64,000 bases of DNA from Bacteroidales bacterium (lineage in GTDB: Bacteria; Bacteroidota; Bacteroidia; Bacteroidales; Bacteroidaceae): positions 1 through 64,000 of the forward strand of contig SUXN01000001.1 in assembly GCA_015060965.1 (NCBI GenBank), written 5' to 3'. Position numbers and translations under genes: made by a program. Below the pieces are notes generated by a model. The model saw only the letters and a list, made by a program, of their open reading frames with translations. It made no database searches and was not told the origin of the DNA. Below are positions 56,165-64,000 of the stretch, in pieces. Numbering within the stretch: the stretch's first letter is position 1; each line of letters starts with the position of its first letter.

Positions 56165-59100
56165 ATGATAAAGATAAAACATTTATTACTACTCGTGCTT
56201 TTCTGCTCTTTGAGCAGTTCTGTATTTGCACAAAAAGGTGCGAGAATTTCGGGTACGATAACCAGTGACGCCGAAGGTCCACTAATTATGGTGAACATCA
56301 CCGAGCGTAGCAGTGACAATCGTATCATCAACCATTGCGCGACCGACTTTGAGGGTAACTTCTCAATGGTTGTAAAGAACACAAGCAATGAGCTTGAGAT
56401 TACTTATATCGGTTACAAGACCCAGCGTCTTAAAATCGGTAGCCGTACAGTATTCAATGTAAAGATGGTCGAGGACAACGTGCTCGATGACGTAGTGATT
56501 ACTGCAAAGCAGGTACAGCGTTCAGGCGGTCTTGACATTCTTGAGCGTGAGATGACCCATGCGACACAGAAGATCAGCATGGAAGACATGGAAGGTCTCT
56601 CTTTCTCATCTGTCGACCAGGCTCTTCAGGGTCAGATTGCGGGTCTTGACGTCGTGTTCAACTCTGGTGACGTAGGTTCTGGTACACAGATGCGTCTCCG
56701 TGGTAGCGCAACCCTCGAGGGTAACGCACAGCCTCTGATTGTTGTCGATGACAACATTCTTCAGGTCGACGTCAGTAGCTTCGATTTCGAGTCTGCTACA
56801 GACGAAAGTTTCGCCGAACTCCTTATGGTCAACACCGAGGATATCGCCGAGATCGAGGTTTTGAAGGATGCAGCTTCTTGCGCCGTTTACGGTTCACAGG
56901 GTGCGAACGGTGTCATCAAGATCAAGACAAAACGTGGTAAGCGTGGTCCAACACGTGTGAACTTCTCTTACAAGTTCAAGGACAAGTGGACACCAAGCGG
57001 TATCAACCTTCTCAATGGTGACGACTACACAATGCTTATCAAGCAGGCACTCTTCAACCAGAACCAGTCGGCGGTGGTTGTTCCGGAGTTGAACTATGAC
57101 AAGACATTCCCCGAGTATGAGAACTATAACAACAATACCGATTGGGTTGATGCCGTTTCAAAGCACGGTTACAGCAACGACTATAACCTCAACATATCAG
57201 GTGGTGGTGAGAAGGCTACTTTCCGTGTATCAGGCGGTTACAGCAACGAGACAGGTCAGGTAATCGGCCAGTACTTGCAGCGTTTCACAAGCCGTCTTGC
57301 TCTTGACTACTATGTTTCATCACGTATCAAGGTTATCGCAGACTTCTCGTTCTCTTATACAAAGCAGAGAAAGAATACCAATAGCCCTCTGTACGATTCA
57401 CAGTTGATGATGCCTAACATGAGTATCTACAAGCAGGATATCTATGGCAACAACACCGATGAGTACTATGCAATGCTTGACACTGAGAACAAGAACGTTC
57501 TTGAGAGTGCTCTCAATGGTCAGAAGAACCCTATCGCGGTTGCAAGGCTTGCCGAGTATCACACTGAGAACTACAGCATCACTCCGCAGATTACGTTGGA
57601 GTATAACCTCTTGGGTCTTGAGGACGATGAGACACAGTTGAAGTATCGTGGTATGGTTAACCTTAGTGCCGGTACATCATCTGGTACTGTATATATGCCT
57701 TCTGCACTCTCAATGGACAACTGGACCTCTTCTGAGAAGAACAAGTCCCAGGCTGATGACAGCAAGAGTCTTTACTTCACAACTCGTCACCAGTTCATTT
57801 TCACTCCTTATCTGGGTCACAAGGACCACTTCCTTACAATGAACGCACAGTTCCAGTTGGAGACAGGTAGCGGTAACTCACAGAACTCTACAGCTGTTGG
57901 TCTTCCTACAGGTAACATCAGCAGTTCAACCATCGGTGCTAAGCTCGGTGGCTCAGGAACCACCAAGTGGGAGAGTCGCAAGATTAGCTTCGTTTGGGAT
58001 GCTCACTACTCATACAAGTCAAAGTACGCTTTGCGTCTTGCTGTACGCGGTGAGGGTCTTACATCAATGGGTGATGACAGAAAGTGGATTGCCTTCCCGT
58101 CTGTTTCTGCACGTTGGAACATCATCGACGAGGATTGGATGGAGTGGGCACGCCCTGTAGTAAGCATGTTGTCTCTTCGTCCGGGTTGGGGTATGGACGG
58201 TGAGGCTCCACAGGAGAACAAGACATTCAACAGCTATTCTACATTCAAACACGGTGATACCGACCTCAGTTACCTTGGCATGGCAGCCTTCCAGATGGAC
58301 GGTATCCGTCTGACCGACCTGAGCTGCTCACGCAAGAGCGAGTGGAACATCGGCTCTGACTTCGGTTTCTTCAACGGCAAGCTCACCGGTGCGTTCAACT
58401 ACTATAGCGGTACAACAAAAGACCAGATTGTCCGCCAGTACAAGATTCCTTCTCCAACAGGATACTCTTCTTTGGCATACAAGAACTCTGGTTCAATCCG
58501 CAACTCAGGTTGGGAACTCAACTTCAACCTCAACAACATAAAGGTTGCTAAGGATTTCTCTATCTCGGCTTACTTCAACGTAGGTAAGAACTACAACGAG
58601 ATTCTTGAACTCGAGGATGCTTATCTCGAGGAGCGCAACGGTAAGTACGATGCCCCTGAGAACGGAAAATATCTGCCACGTATACAGATCGGTAACCCTG
58701 GCGGTTCTATCTACGGCTTCCGTTATAAGGGTGTTTACCGCTACAGCTACAAGAACTGGGAGAAGGCTATCTCAGAGGATGCTGCCGGCCGTAACGGTAC
58801 CTGTCCTATCGTACGCGATGCTGACGGTAATGTAGTCTTCAATGCCGACGGTACACCAAAGAAGATGGCTCTCTTCTTCGACAACGAGGAGCTGACAACT
58901 TACAACCGTTATGAGTTCCGCGGTGGTGACGCTATCTATGAGGATGTCAACCATGACGGTACAATCAACCAGCTCGACATCGTTTATCTCGGTAACTCTA
59001 ATCCTAAGGCGCAGGGTGGTTTCGGTTTCACATTCCGTTACAAGAAGTGGACTCTTAGAACCAACTTCACATACCGTTACGACGTAGACGTAGTGAACAA

Positions 59101-59497
59101 CGCACGTATGAACTTTGAGAACATGACTACATTCAACAACCAGAGTAAGGCTGTTAACTGGCGCTGGCGCAAAGAGGGTGATATCACGGAGGTTCCACGT
59201 GCCGTATATGGTAGCGGTAACACATACAACTACCTCGGTAGCGACCGTTATGTAGAGGATGCTTCTTATGTACGTCTCTCTTATGTTCAGCTCTCATACT
59301 CTTTCGAGCCCGAGTGGCTTAAGAAGGTTGGCTTGTCAAGCCTGAATGTATATGCGTCTGCAGACAACGTATGCTTCTGGACAAAGTATACAGGTCTTGA
59401 TCCAGAGGTTGCTTGCGGTGGAGGTGGTATTGCTTATGACAATTCAAAGACTCCACGTTCACGCTCTTACACACTTTCACTTTCAGTCGGTTTCTAA
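56165..59497 (+). CDS. SusC/RagA-family TonB-dependent transporter
   Basis: A 1110-residue outer-membrane transporter. Signal peptide 1-23 (SSVFAQ), carboxypeptidase-regulatory-like beta domain (about 28-105), plug (about 130-260: VDQALQGQIAGLDVVF, MRLRGSATLEGNAQPLIVVDD, DAASCAVYGSQGANGVI), then a 22-strand barrel ending SLSVGF. No STN signalling domain is present, so no anti-sigma control is expected. It pairs with the SusD gene 12 bases downstream. Confidence 0.93.
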   Translation: MIKIKHLLLLVLFCSLSSSVFAQKGARISGTITSDAEGPLIMVNITERSSDNRIINHCATDFEGNFSMVVKNTSNELEITYIGYKTQRLKIGSRTVFNVKMVEDNVLDDVVITAKQVQRSGGLDILEREMTHATQKISMEDMEGLSFSSVDQALQGQIAGLDVVFNSGDVGSGTQMRLRGSATLEGNAQPLIVVDDNILQVDVSSFDFESATDESFAELLMVNTEDIAEIEVLKDAASCAVYGSQGANGVIKIKTKRGKRGPTRVNFSYKFKDKWTPSGINLLNGDDYTMLIKQALFNQNQSAVVVPELNYDKTFPEYENYNNNTDWVDAVSKHGYSNDYNLNISGGGEKATFRVSGGYSNETGQVIGQYLQRFTSRLALDYYVSSRIKVIADFSFSYTKQRKNTNSPLYDSQLMMPNMSIYKQDIYGNNTDEYYAMLDTENKNVLESALNGQKNPIAVARLAEYHTENYSITPQITLEYNLLGLEDDETQLKYRGMVNLSAGTSSGTVYMPSALSMDNWTSSEKNKSQADDSKSLYFTTRHQFIFTPYLGHKDHFLTMNAQFQLETGSGNSQNSTAVGLPTGNISSSTIGAKLGGSGTTKWESRKISFVWDAHYSYKSKYALRLAVRGEGLTSMGDDRKWIAFPSVSARWNIIDEDWMEWARPVVSMLSLRPGWGMDGEAPQENKTFNSYSTFKHGDTDLSYLGMAAFQMDGIRLTDLSCSRKSEWNIGSDFGFFNGKLTGAFNYYSGTTKDQIVRQYKIPSPTGYSSLAYKNSGSIRNSGWELNFNLNNIKVAKDFSISAYFNVGKNYNEILELEDAYLEERNGKYDAPENGKYLPRIQIGNPGGSIYGFRYKGVYRYSYKNWEKAISEDAAGRNGTCPIVRDADGNVVFNADGTPKKMALFFDNEELTTYNRYEFRGGDAIYEDVNHDGTINQLDIVYLGNSNPKAQGGFGFTFRYKKWTLRTNFTYRYDVDVVNNARMNFENMTTFNNQSKAVNWRWRKEGDITEVPRAVYGSGNTYNYLGSDRYVEDASYVRLSYVQLSYSFEPEWLKKVGLSSLNVYASADNVCFWTKYTGLDPEVACGGGGIAYDNSKTPRSRSYTLSLSVGF

Positions 59498-59509
59498 TAG
59501 TTGATGATT

Positions 59510-61246
59510 ATGAAAAGAATATTGAATTTATATAAAAAACTCGTCGTTGCTGTAGCCGTTATGTGCGGTACACTGATGAGTTCGTGTACAGATTATCTGA
59601 CAATTATCCCGCCGGAAATCAACACTGAGGAGAATTTCTGGCAGACAAAGGATGACGTTAACGGTATTCTTGCAACAGCTTACCTGAAACTTTTGGGTAC
59701 CGATGCCATTCAGAAGGCAATCGTATGGGGTGAGTTGCGTGCCGATAACCTCACATTCCCCGCAAACTATGACAGGAACATCAAGTATATCGTCGAGGCA
59801 AATATTCTTGATGAGAACCCTTACTGTAATTGGTCAACCTATTACTCGGCAATTCAGACAGCCAACCTTCTGATTGAGCGTGCTCCTCAGGTTGTTGAGC
59901 GTGACCCTGACTTTACCGAGGGTGACCTTCAGATAGTTATGGGCGAGATGTACGCTTTGCGCGCGTTGGCTCACTTCTATCTTGTACGTACTTTCCGTGA
60001 TATCCCAATGGCACGTGTTGCCGTTATCGGTGACAATGATATGCCGGAGTATCCTCAGGTACATCCATTGCAGGCACTTGATGAGATTATGGAGGACCTT
60101 GAGAAGGCCGAGAAACTTGTGATGAAGTCCGGCAACTTCTCTTCACCGGCCGAGAATTATGGCCGTATCACTGAGGATGCCGTTTTGGCAATCAAGGCTG
60201 ATGTGAACCTTTGGCGTGCTGCCTTTACAACATACTATGAGGGCCAGAGCGAGCTTGCGAATGCAGCCAACATCCAGAAGTACTATGATGATTGTGTTCA
60301 GGACTGCCAGAGAATCCTTGATAACAAGGCCCGTCTGCTCGAGGATAAGGGTGGTGACAAGGGTGACAAGACGAAGTATCCTTACAACCTCCTCCAGAAC
60401 CAGGGTGAACTTGAGGATCGCGTTGATTCTAAGATGAGTTCTGTATATAACGAAATCTTCGGTTCAAAGAACTCTCGCGAGTCTATCTTCGAGCTCCAGT
60501 GTCAGGGTGACAACATCACCAACGGTTATGTACGTGGTGTAATCAGCATGTATGGTTATGAGGGTAACATCGGTGCTGTAATTGTTCCTTCTACATTCGC
60601 GGCTAAGAATTACGAGACAGATGACTTGCGTGCTTATTCATTTACAAACGTCAGGTCGCTCACAGGTAACTCAAATACAAGCAGCGGCAGTGACGAGAAG
60701 AACGACATCATAGTCGCAAAGTACACTGCAATGGGCTCACCTGCTAAAGACTACCGTAAGTCTGACGACTTCGATGCAAACTGGATTCTATACCGCCAGA
60801 CAGACGTCATGCTGATGATGGCTGAGGCTATGGTAGCGCGTCCTTCGGCAAATGTCGAGGATTTCAACAAGGCATTCGACATTGTGAAGGCTATCAACAC
60901 ACGTTCACGTATGGACACTACTGCTATAAAGAAACCTCTTAACCTTGCAAACTACCAGTCACGTGAGACAGCCCTTGAGCTCATTCTCAAGGAGCGTCTT
61001 CTCGAACTCTCATTCGAGGGTAAGCGCTGGTATGACCTTGTACGCAAGGCATTGCGTGAGAAAACTACAAACAACATCAAGTTCGTCGCTGATAAGCTCG
61101 AGAGCCAGTCAAGCGTTGTGAAGAGTAAGATGTCTACTATCGACGCCCTCTTCTTCCCAATCTACTATGATGAGTTGCGTTTCAACGACAAGCTGGTTCA
61201 GAACCCGGCATACGAACATGAGGATGAATCAACCGAGATGAACTGA
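59510..61246 (+). CDS. SusD/RagB-family surface lipoprotein
   Basis: A 578-residue lipoprotein that caps the SusC pore. Lipobox MSSC (C26), then TDYLTIIPPEINTEENFW, the helical TPR core (EMYALRALAHFYLVRTF) and a C-terminal RagB domain with ELSFEGKRWYDLVRKA. The start at 59510 is chosen; ATG at 59504 and TTG at 59501 are alternatives. The ligand is unknown. Confidence 0.92.
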   Translation: MKRILNLYKKLVVAVAVMCGTLMSSCTDYLTIIPPEINTEENFWQTKDDVNGILATAYLKLLGTDAIQKAIVWGELRADNLTFPANYDRNIKYIVEANILDENPYCNWSTYYSAIQTANLLIERAPQVVERDPDFTEGDLQIVMGEMYALRALAHFYLVRTFRDIPMARVAVIGDNDMPEYPQVHPLQALDEIMEDLEKAEKLVMKSGNFSSPAENYGRITEDAVLAIKADVNLWRAAFTTYYEGQSELANAANIQKYYDDCVQDCQRILDNKARLLEDKGGDKGDKTKYPYNLLQNQGELEDRVDSKMSSVYNEIFGSKNSRESIFELQCQGDNITNGYVRGVISMYGYEGNIGAVIVPSTFAAKNYETDDLRAYSFTNVRSLTGNSNTSSGSDEKNDIIVAKYTAMGSPAKDYRKSDDFDANWILYRQTDVMLMMAEAMVARPSANVEDFNKAFDIVKAINTRSRMDTTAIKKPLNLANYQSRETALELILKERLLELSFEGKRWYDLVRKALREKTTNNIKFVADKLESQSSVVKSKMSTIDALFFPIYYDELRFNDKLVQNPAYEHEDESTEMN

Positions 61247-61270
61247 TTGTAGTAAAGAATTTTATCAAAA

Positions 61271-61317
61271 GGTCACTGCAATGTGTGACGACAAGTGGCG
61301 ATGATGCTGCAGTGACC
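61271..61317 (+). promoter_or_regulatory. Stem-loop between susD-like and FAS1 genes
   Basis: A perfect ten-base stem, GGTCACTGCA (61271-61280) and TGCAGTGACC (61308-61317), with a 27-base loop and no T-run. It may be an mRNA processing, stabilising or partial-termination site that sets expression of downstream genes. Confidence 0.5.
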
Positions 61318-61345
61318 CATTAATGAAAGAAAAAAACTTATTTAT

Positions 61346-63028
61346 ATGAATACAATTTTTAAGCATAAAATTCTGACCGGCGCAATGTTGTTCGGGGCTC
61401 TCTTCTTTGCCTCATCTTGCGACGATTCAGAGGGCTTGAAGGTGACCCCGGAGGTTCCATTTGCCGACAAGACTATGTTCGAGGTCATTACCTCGGATGC
61501 CGAATTGACCGAGTTTGTGGATGTACTCAACGCCTGTGGCGCTCATTGTGCTGACTCTCTTTTCAACCATTCAAGAGTCTACACTGTATGGGCACCGGCA
61601 AACGGTACATTCAACAAGGACTCTCTTATTGCCGAGATTGAGGCCGGTAACCGTGACCAGGTTTTCAGATGCTTCATAGAGGCTCATATCGCAAACCACC
61701 TGAAGGCTGCAAACGGCAAGCTCGAGGAAGACAACAAGATTCTCCTTCTCAATGACAAGGTGGCACTCTTTACCGGTGACTATGTCAATGGTTATACATT
61801 CGACGGCCAGAAGATTGACGATGCCAACATCCGTGTATGGAACGGTATCCTCCACAAGATTGCCGGTCCGGCCGAGTACAAGTACAACATCTGGGAGTTC
61901 TTGAAGACTGACGCACGTGTTGACTCTGTTGCAAACTTCCTCTATGCGTTCGACGTTACTGAGTTCTCTGAAAGCCAGAGTATCATCGGTCCCATCAAGG
62001 ATGGCGAGCAGACATACCTTGACTCTGTGTTCGTGACAACAAACAAGTTCCTCCGTCCATGGAAGGGTGTAGGTATCCTTAACGATGAGGATTCTGTATA
62101 TACTGTATACGTTCCTACAAACGAGGTTTGGAATGAGATGCTCGCAATCTCTGAGAAGCATTTCAATTATAATACGAAGATTACCAATCCAACATCTCTT
62201 ACTCCCGAGATGCGTGACTCAATGCGTCATACACACTCACGCTTGAACCTTATCAAGTACATGACCTACAGCAACTATGAGCAGAGATATGTGAATGACC
62301 CCGATTCAATCATGCCGGCTTGGCAAGGTGACGGTTGGGATCGCCCCGAGTTCCTCAAGGCTGATGTCGAGAAGAACGTTATCTTCGAGAAGGAACTTTC
62401 AAACGGTGTCTTCAAGATTATCGACAAGTGCCCATATACAATCTTTGATTTGTGGCATGACACAATCAAGCTTGAGGCCGAGAATGAGAAGATGAGAACT
62501 TACATTGCCAGTGGTGTTGATTATATCCACTCTGCTTCAAAATCGCAGATCAACAAGGATTCTGCATTTATCGGTGCTGAGATTTCCGATAACAGATACT
62601 TCGAGTTGTACTCTGACAAGGCTGCTACAACCGTACGTTACAAGGTTCCGAACCTGCTTTCGGCAAGCTATAACGTAGCGCTCATCGTTGTTCCAAAGCA
62701 CATCACAAATGCTGACGCCGCAACTGATCTTAAACCACATGAGATGCAGATCAAGATTACCCAGGCGACAGGTACTACAACAGCAACTATTGCTAACCAC
62801 AAGGATGTACACAACGATCCTACACGTCTTGACACAATCTTCCTGACAGAGTCTTCAGGCGAGCGCTCAGTTGTGACTATCCCTTACTGCGAGTATTACA
62901 ATACCGGTAATGAGCCCGATTATGGTGTTGTTATTGAGGTCAAGTCTGACGGTAATACAAAGAAGTACGACCGTTCAATCCGCCTCGATGCTATCCTCTT
63001 TATCCCGGTTGAAGATCCTGTAGAATAA
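61346..63028 (+). CDS. FAS1-domain lipoprotein, second of the array
   Basis: A 560-residue lipoprotein (lipobox FASSC, C25). The first FAS1-like unit spans about 40-185 (FEVITSDAELTEFVDVLNACG, YTVWAPANGTFNKDSL, and INDANIRVWNGILHKI-type end) and the second about 190-350 (YTVYVPTNEVWNEML, IDKCPYTIF). The C-terminal 200 residues are beta-rich (SYNVALIVVPKHIT) and resemble a sugar-binding or jelly-roll fold without a clear name. It begins 99 bases after the SusD gene and ends eight bases before the next SusC. Confidence 0.8.
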   Translation: MNTIFKHKILTGAMLFGALFFASSCDDSEGLKVTPEVPFADKTMFEVITSDAELTEFVDVLNACGAHCADSLFNHSRVYTVWAPANGTFNKDSLIAEIEAGNRDQVFRCFIEAHIANHLKAANGKLEEDNKILLLNDKVALFTGDYVNGYTFDGQKIDDANIRVWNGILHKIAGPAEYKYNIWEFLKTDARVDSVANFLYAFDVTEFSESQSIIGPIKDGEQTYLDSVFVTTNKFLRPWKGVGILNDEDSVYTVYVPTNEVWNEMLAISEKHFNYNTKITNPTSLTPEMRDSMRHTHSRLNLIKYMTYSNYEQRYVNDPDSIMPAWQGDGWDRPEFLKADVEKNVIFEKELSNGVFKIIDKCPYTIFDLWHDTIKLEAENEKMRTYIASGVDYIHSASKSQINKDSAFIGAEISDNRYFELYSDKAATTVRYKVPNLLSASYNVALIVVPKHITNADAATDLKPHEMQIKITQATGTTTATIANHKDVHNDPTRLDTIFLTESSGERSVVTIPYCEYYNTGNEPDYGVVIEVKSDGNTKKYDRSIRLDAILFIPVEDPVE

Positions 63029-63036
63029 CGATAAAA

Positions 63037-64000
63037 ATGAAATTTACTATGTATATGCGACAATTTATGCAATTAGCGGTGGCTCTCGCAATGTTGATGC
63101 CATCGGCAGTCCACGCGTCAGATCTATTTTCTGACGACTACGTAGCAAAGGATTCTGTAAGGGTCGAGGTGGCAGCTCCCGAGGAGGTGCGCACAATTAC
63201 CGGTACAGTATACGATGCTGCAACAAACACACCAATGGCCGGTGTACGCGTACAGGCTACCGGTCACATGAAGATTACTGCGATGACCGATGCTGAGGGC
63301 CGTTACAAACTCAACATCCCATCTTATGTAACCTTGCTGAACTTCTCCACACAGGAGTATCTTCTTGTACAGAAGGCTGTAGGCAATAGAGACATCATAA
63401 ACGTACGTCTCTATGCCGATGACTTCGCAGAGAACTATAACGAGGATATCGTCCTTACTGCTGAACGCGGTTTTGACGAGGAGGGCTCTTGGGCGCTCTC
63501 AGTCGATGACGACATCCAGAATAAGCTCGGTGCCGATGTTCGTTCAATCACACGTTCAGGTACTCCCGGTATCGGTAACGTGATGTTTATCCGCGGTATC
63601 AACTCTTTGAACGCGAATACACAGCCTTTGTTCGTGGTTGACGGTGTCATCTGGGATATGCAGGAGGGTAACGAGTCTATCCACATGGGTCTTTACAACA
63701 ATATCCTCAATGCAATTGACGTAAACGATATACGTGACGTAAAGGTTCTCAAGAACGGTACAGCCATCTATGGTGCACGTGCTGCGAACGGTGTAGTCCT
63801 CATCAATACAAAACGTGGTGAGAGCATGGCTACCCGCATTACAGCAAACATCTATGCCGATGTAGCTCTTGCTCCGACGACACAGGATATGTTGGGTGCC
63901 GAGGCTTATCGCGTGTACACCAATGACCTTATCGGTACAATGGATGTGAACGCAAACCGCAACATTCCTTTCTTGCGTACTGACAAGGACTTCATCTACT
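63037..64000 (+). CDS. SusC/RagA-family transporter, cut by window end
   Basis: The first 321 codons of a second SusC protein; the frame is open to the last base. Signal peptide to about residue 27 (PSAVHAS), a carboxypeptidase-regulatory-like domain (about 50-125: TITGTVYDAATNTPMAGVRV) and a plug (VMFIRGINSLNANTQPLFVVDG, VKVLKNGTAIYGARAANGVVLINTKRG). It differs clearly from the first SusC in its longer N-terminus. The matching SusD should follow outside the window. Confidence 0.9.
   Translation, partial: MKFTMYMRQFMQLAVALAMLMPSAVHASDLFSDDYVAKDSVRVEVAAPEEVRTITGTVYDAATNTPMAGVRVQATGHMKITAMTDAEGRYKLNIPSYVTLLNFSTQEYLLVQKAVGNRDIINVRLYADDFAENYNEDIVLTAERGFDEEGSWALSVDDDIQNKLGADVRSITRSGTPGIGNVMFIRGINSLNANTQPLFVVDGVIWDMQEGNESIHMGLYNNILNAIDVNDIRDVKVLKNGTAIYGARAANGVVLINTKRGESMATRITANIYADVALAPTTQDMLGAEAYRVYTNDLIGTMDVNANRNIPFLRTDKDFIY

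Noticed and set aside
1-64000. tRNA, rRNA, riboswitch, prophage or transposase genes
   Set aside because: No cloverleaf with CCA-side features, rRNA segment, known riboswitch core or mobile-element protein was recognised on reading; a covariance-model scan was not possible.

Overview
The window is chromosomal DNA from a member of the order Bacteroidales (phylum Bacteroidota). Evidence for this: two SusC/RagA TonB-dependent transporters with a SusD lipoprotein; GH92, GH130 and GH5 mannan-type glycoside hydrolases; a secreted protein ending in a 'YDLQGRKV...NGKKVLVK' type C-terminal sorting signal (Prevotella/Porphyromonas style); many lipoproteins; and repeated promoters of the Bacteroidetes type (TTG, about 20-24 nt, TAnnTTTG) in front of genes that mostly lack strong Shine-Dalgarno sites. 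Genus cannot be fixed from the sequence alone; the C-terminal signal leans to Prevotellaceae or close relatives. No tRNA, rRNA, CRISPR, prophage or transposase was seen.

Layout. 1-7535: a secreted discoidin-domain protein, a NatAB-like ABC exporter (both minus), then a plus-strand set of HAD phosphatase, RibF and CPBP protease. 7536-8232: a gene-free stretch built of interspersed repeats and a small inverted-repeat element. 8233-14515: a tight minus-strand operon topA-aroK-speA-argB-YgjP-type peptidase. 14814-20031: minus operon of a Nudix hydrolase, a 997-residue TPR protein and an outer-membrane barrel. 20296-28726: plus-strand housekeeping genes (gpmI, DUF3109, Ca2+/Na+ antiporter, GNAT-like protein, parE, coaD, S41 protease). 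28783-31874: a methyltransferase, an overlooked 50-residue YqaE/Pmp3 protein and pckA (minus), then upp (plus).

33128-46903 is a minus-strand mannose/mannan region. A GH130 phosphorylase lies next to an RND efflux operon (TolC-like, adaptor, AcrB-like), followed by a compact operon GH5 mannanase-ROK kinase-GH92-GH92. No SusCD pair lies inside it. The combination would trim alpha-mannosyl branches (GH92), cut beta-mannan (GH5), phosphorolyse beta-mannosides (GH130) and phosphorylate free sugar (ROK).

47239-64000 is plus strand: a SlyD-like chaperone with a Cys-rich metal-binding tail, aroC, a polytopic membrane protein, a beta-propeller lipoprotein carrying a CxxCH haem c motif, and then, behind a terminator and a new promoter, a run FAS1 lipoprotein-SusC-SusD-FAS1 lipoprotein-SusC (cut by the window end). 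This fasciclin/SusCD array is the best candidate for an uncharacterised system here: surface lipoproteins with FAS1 domains alternate with TonB-dependent transporters, with no glycoside hydrolase nearby to reveal a glycan substrate.
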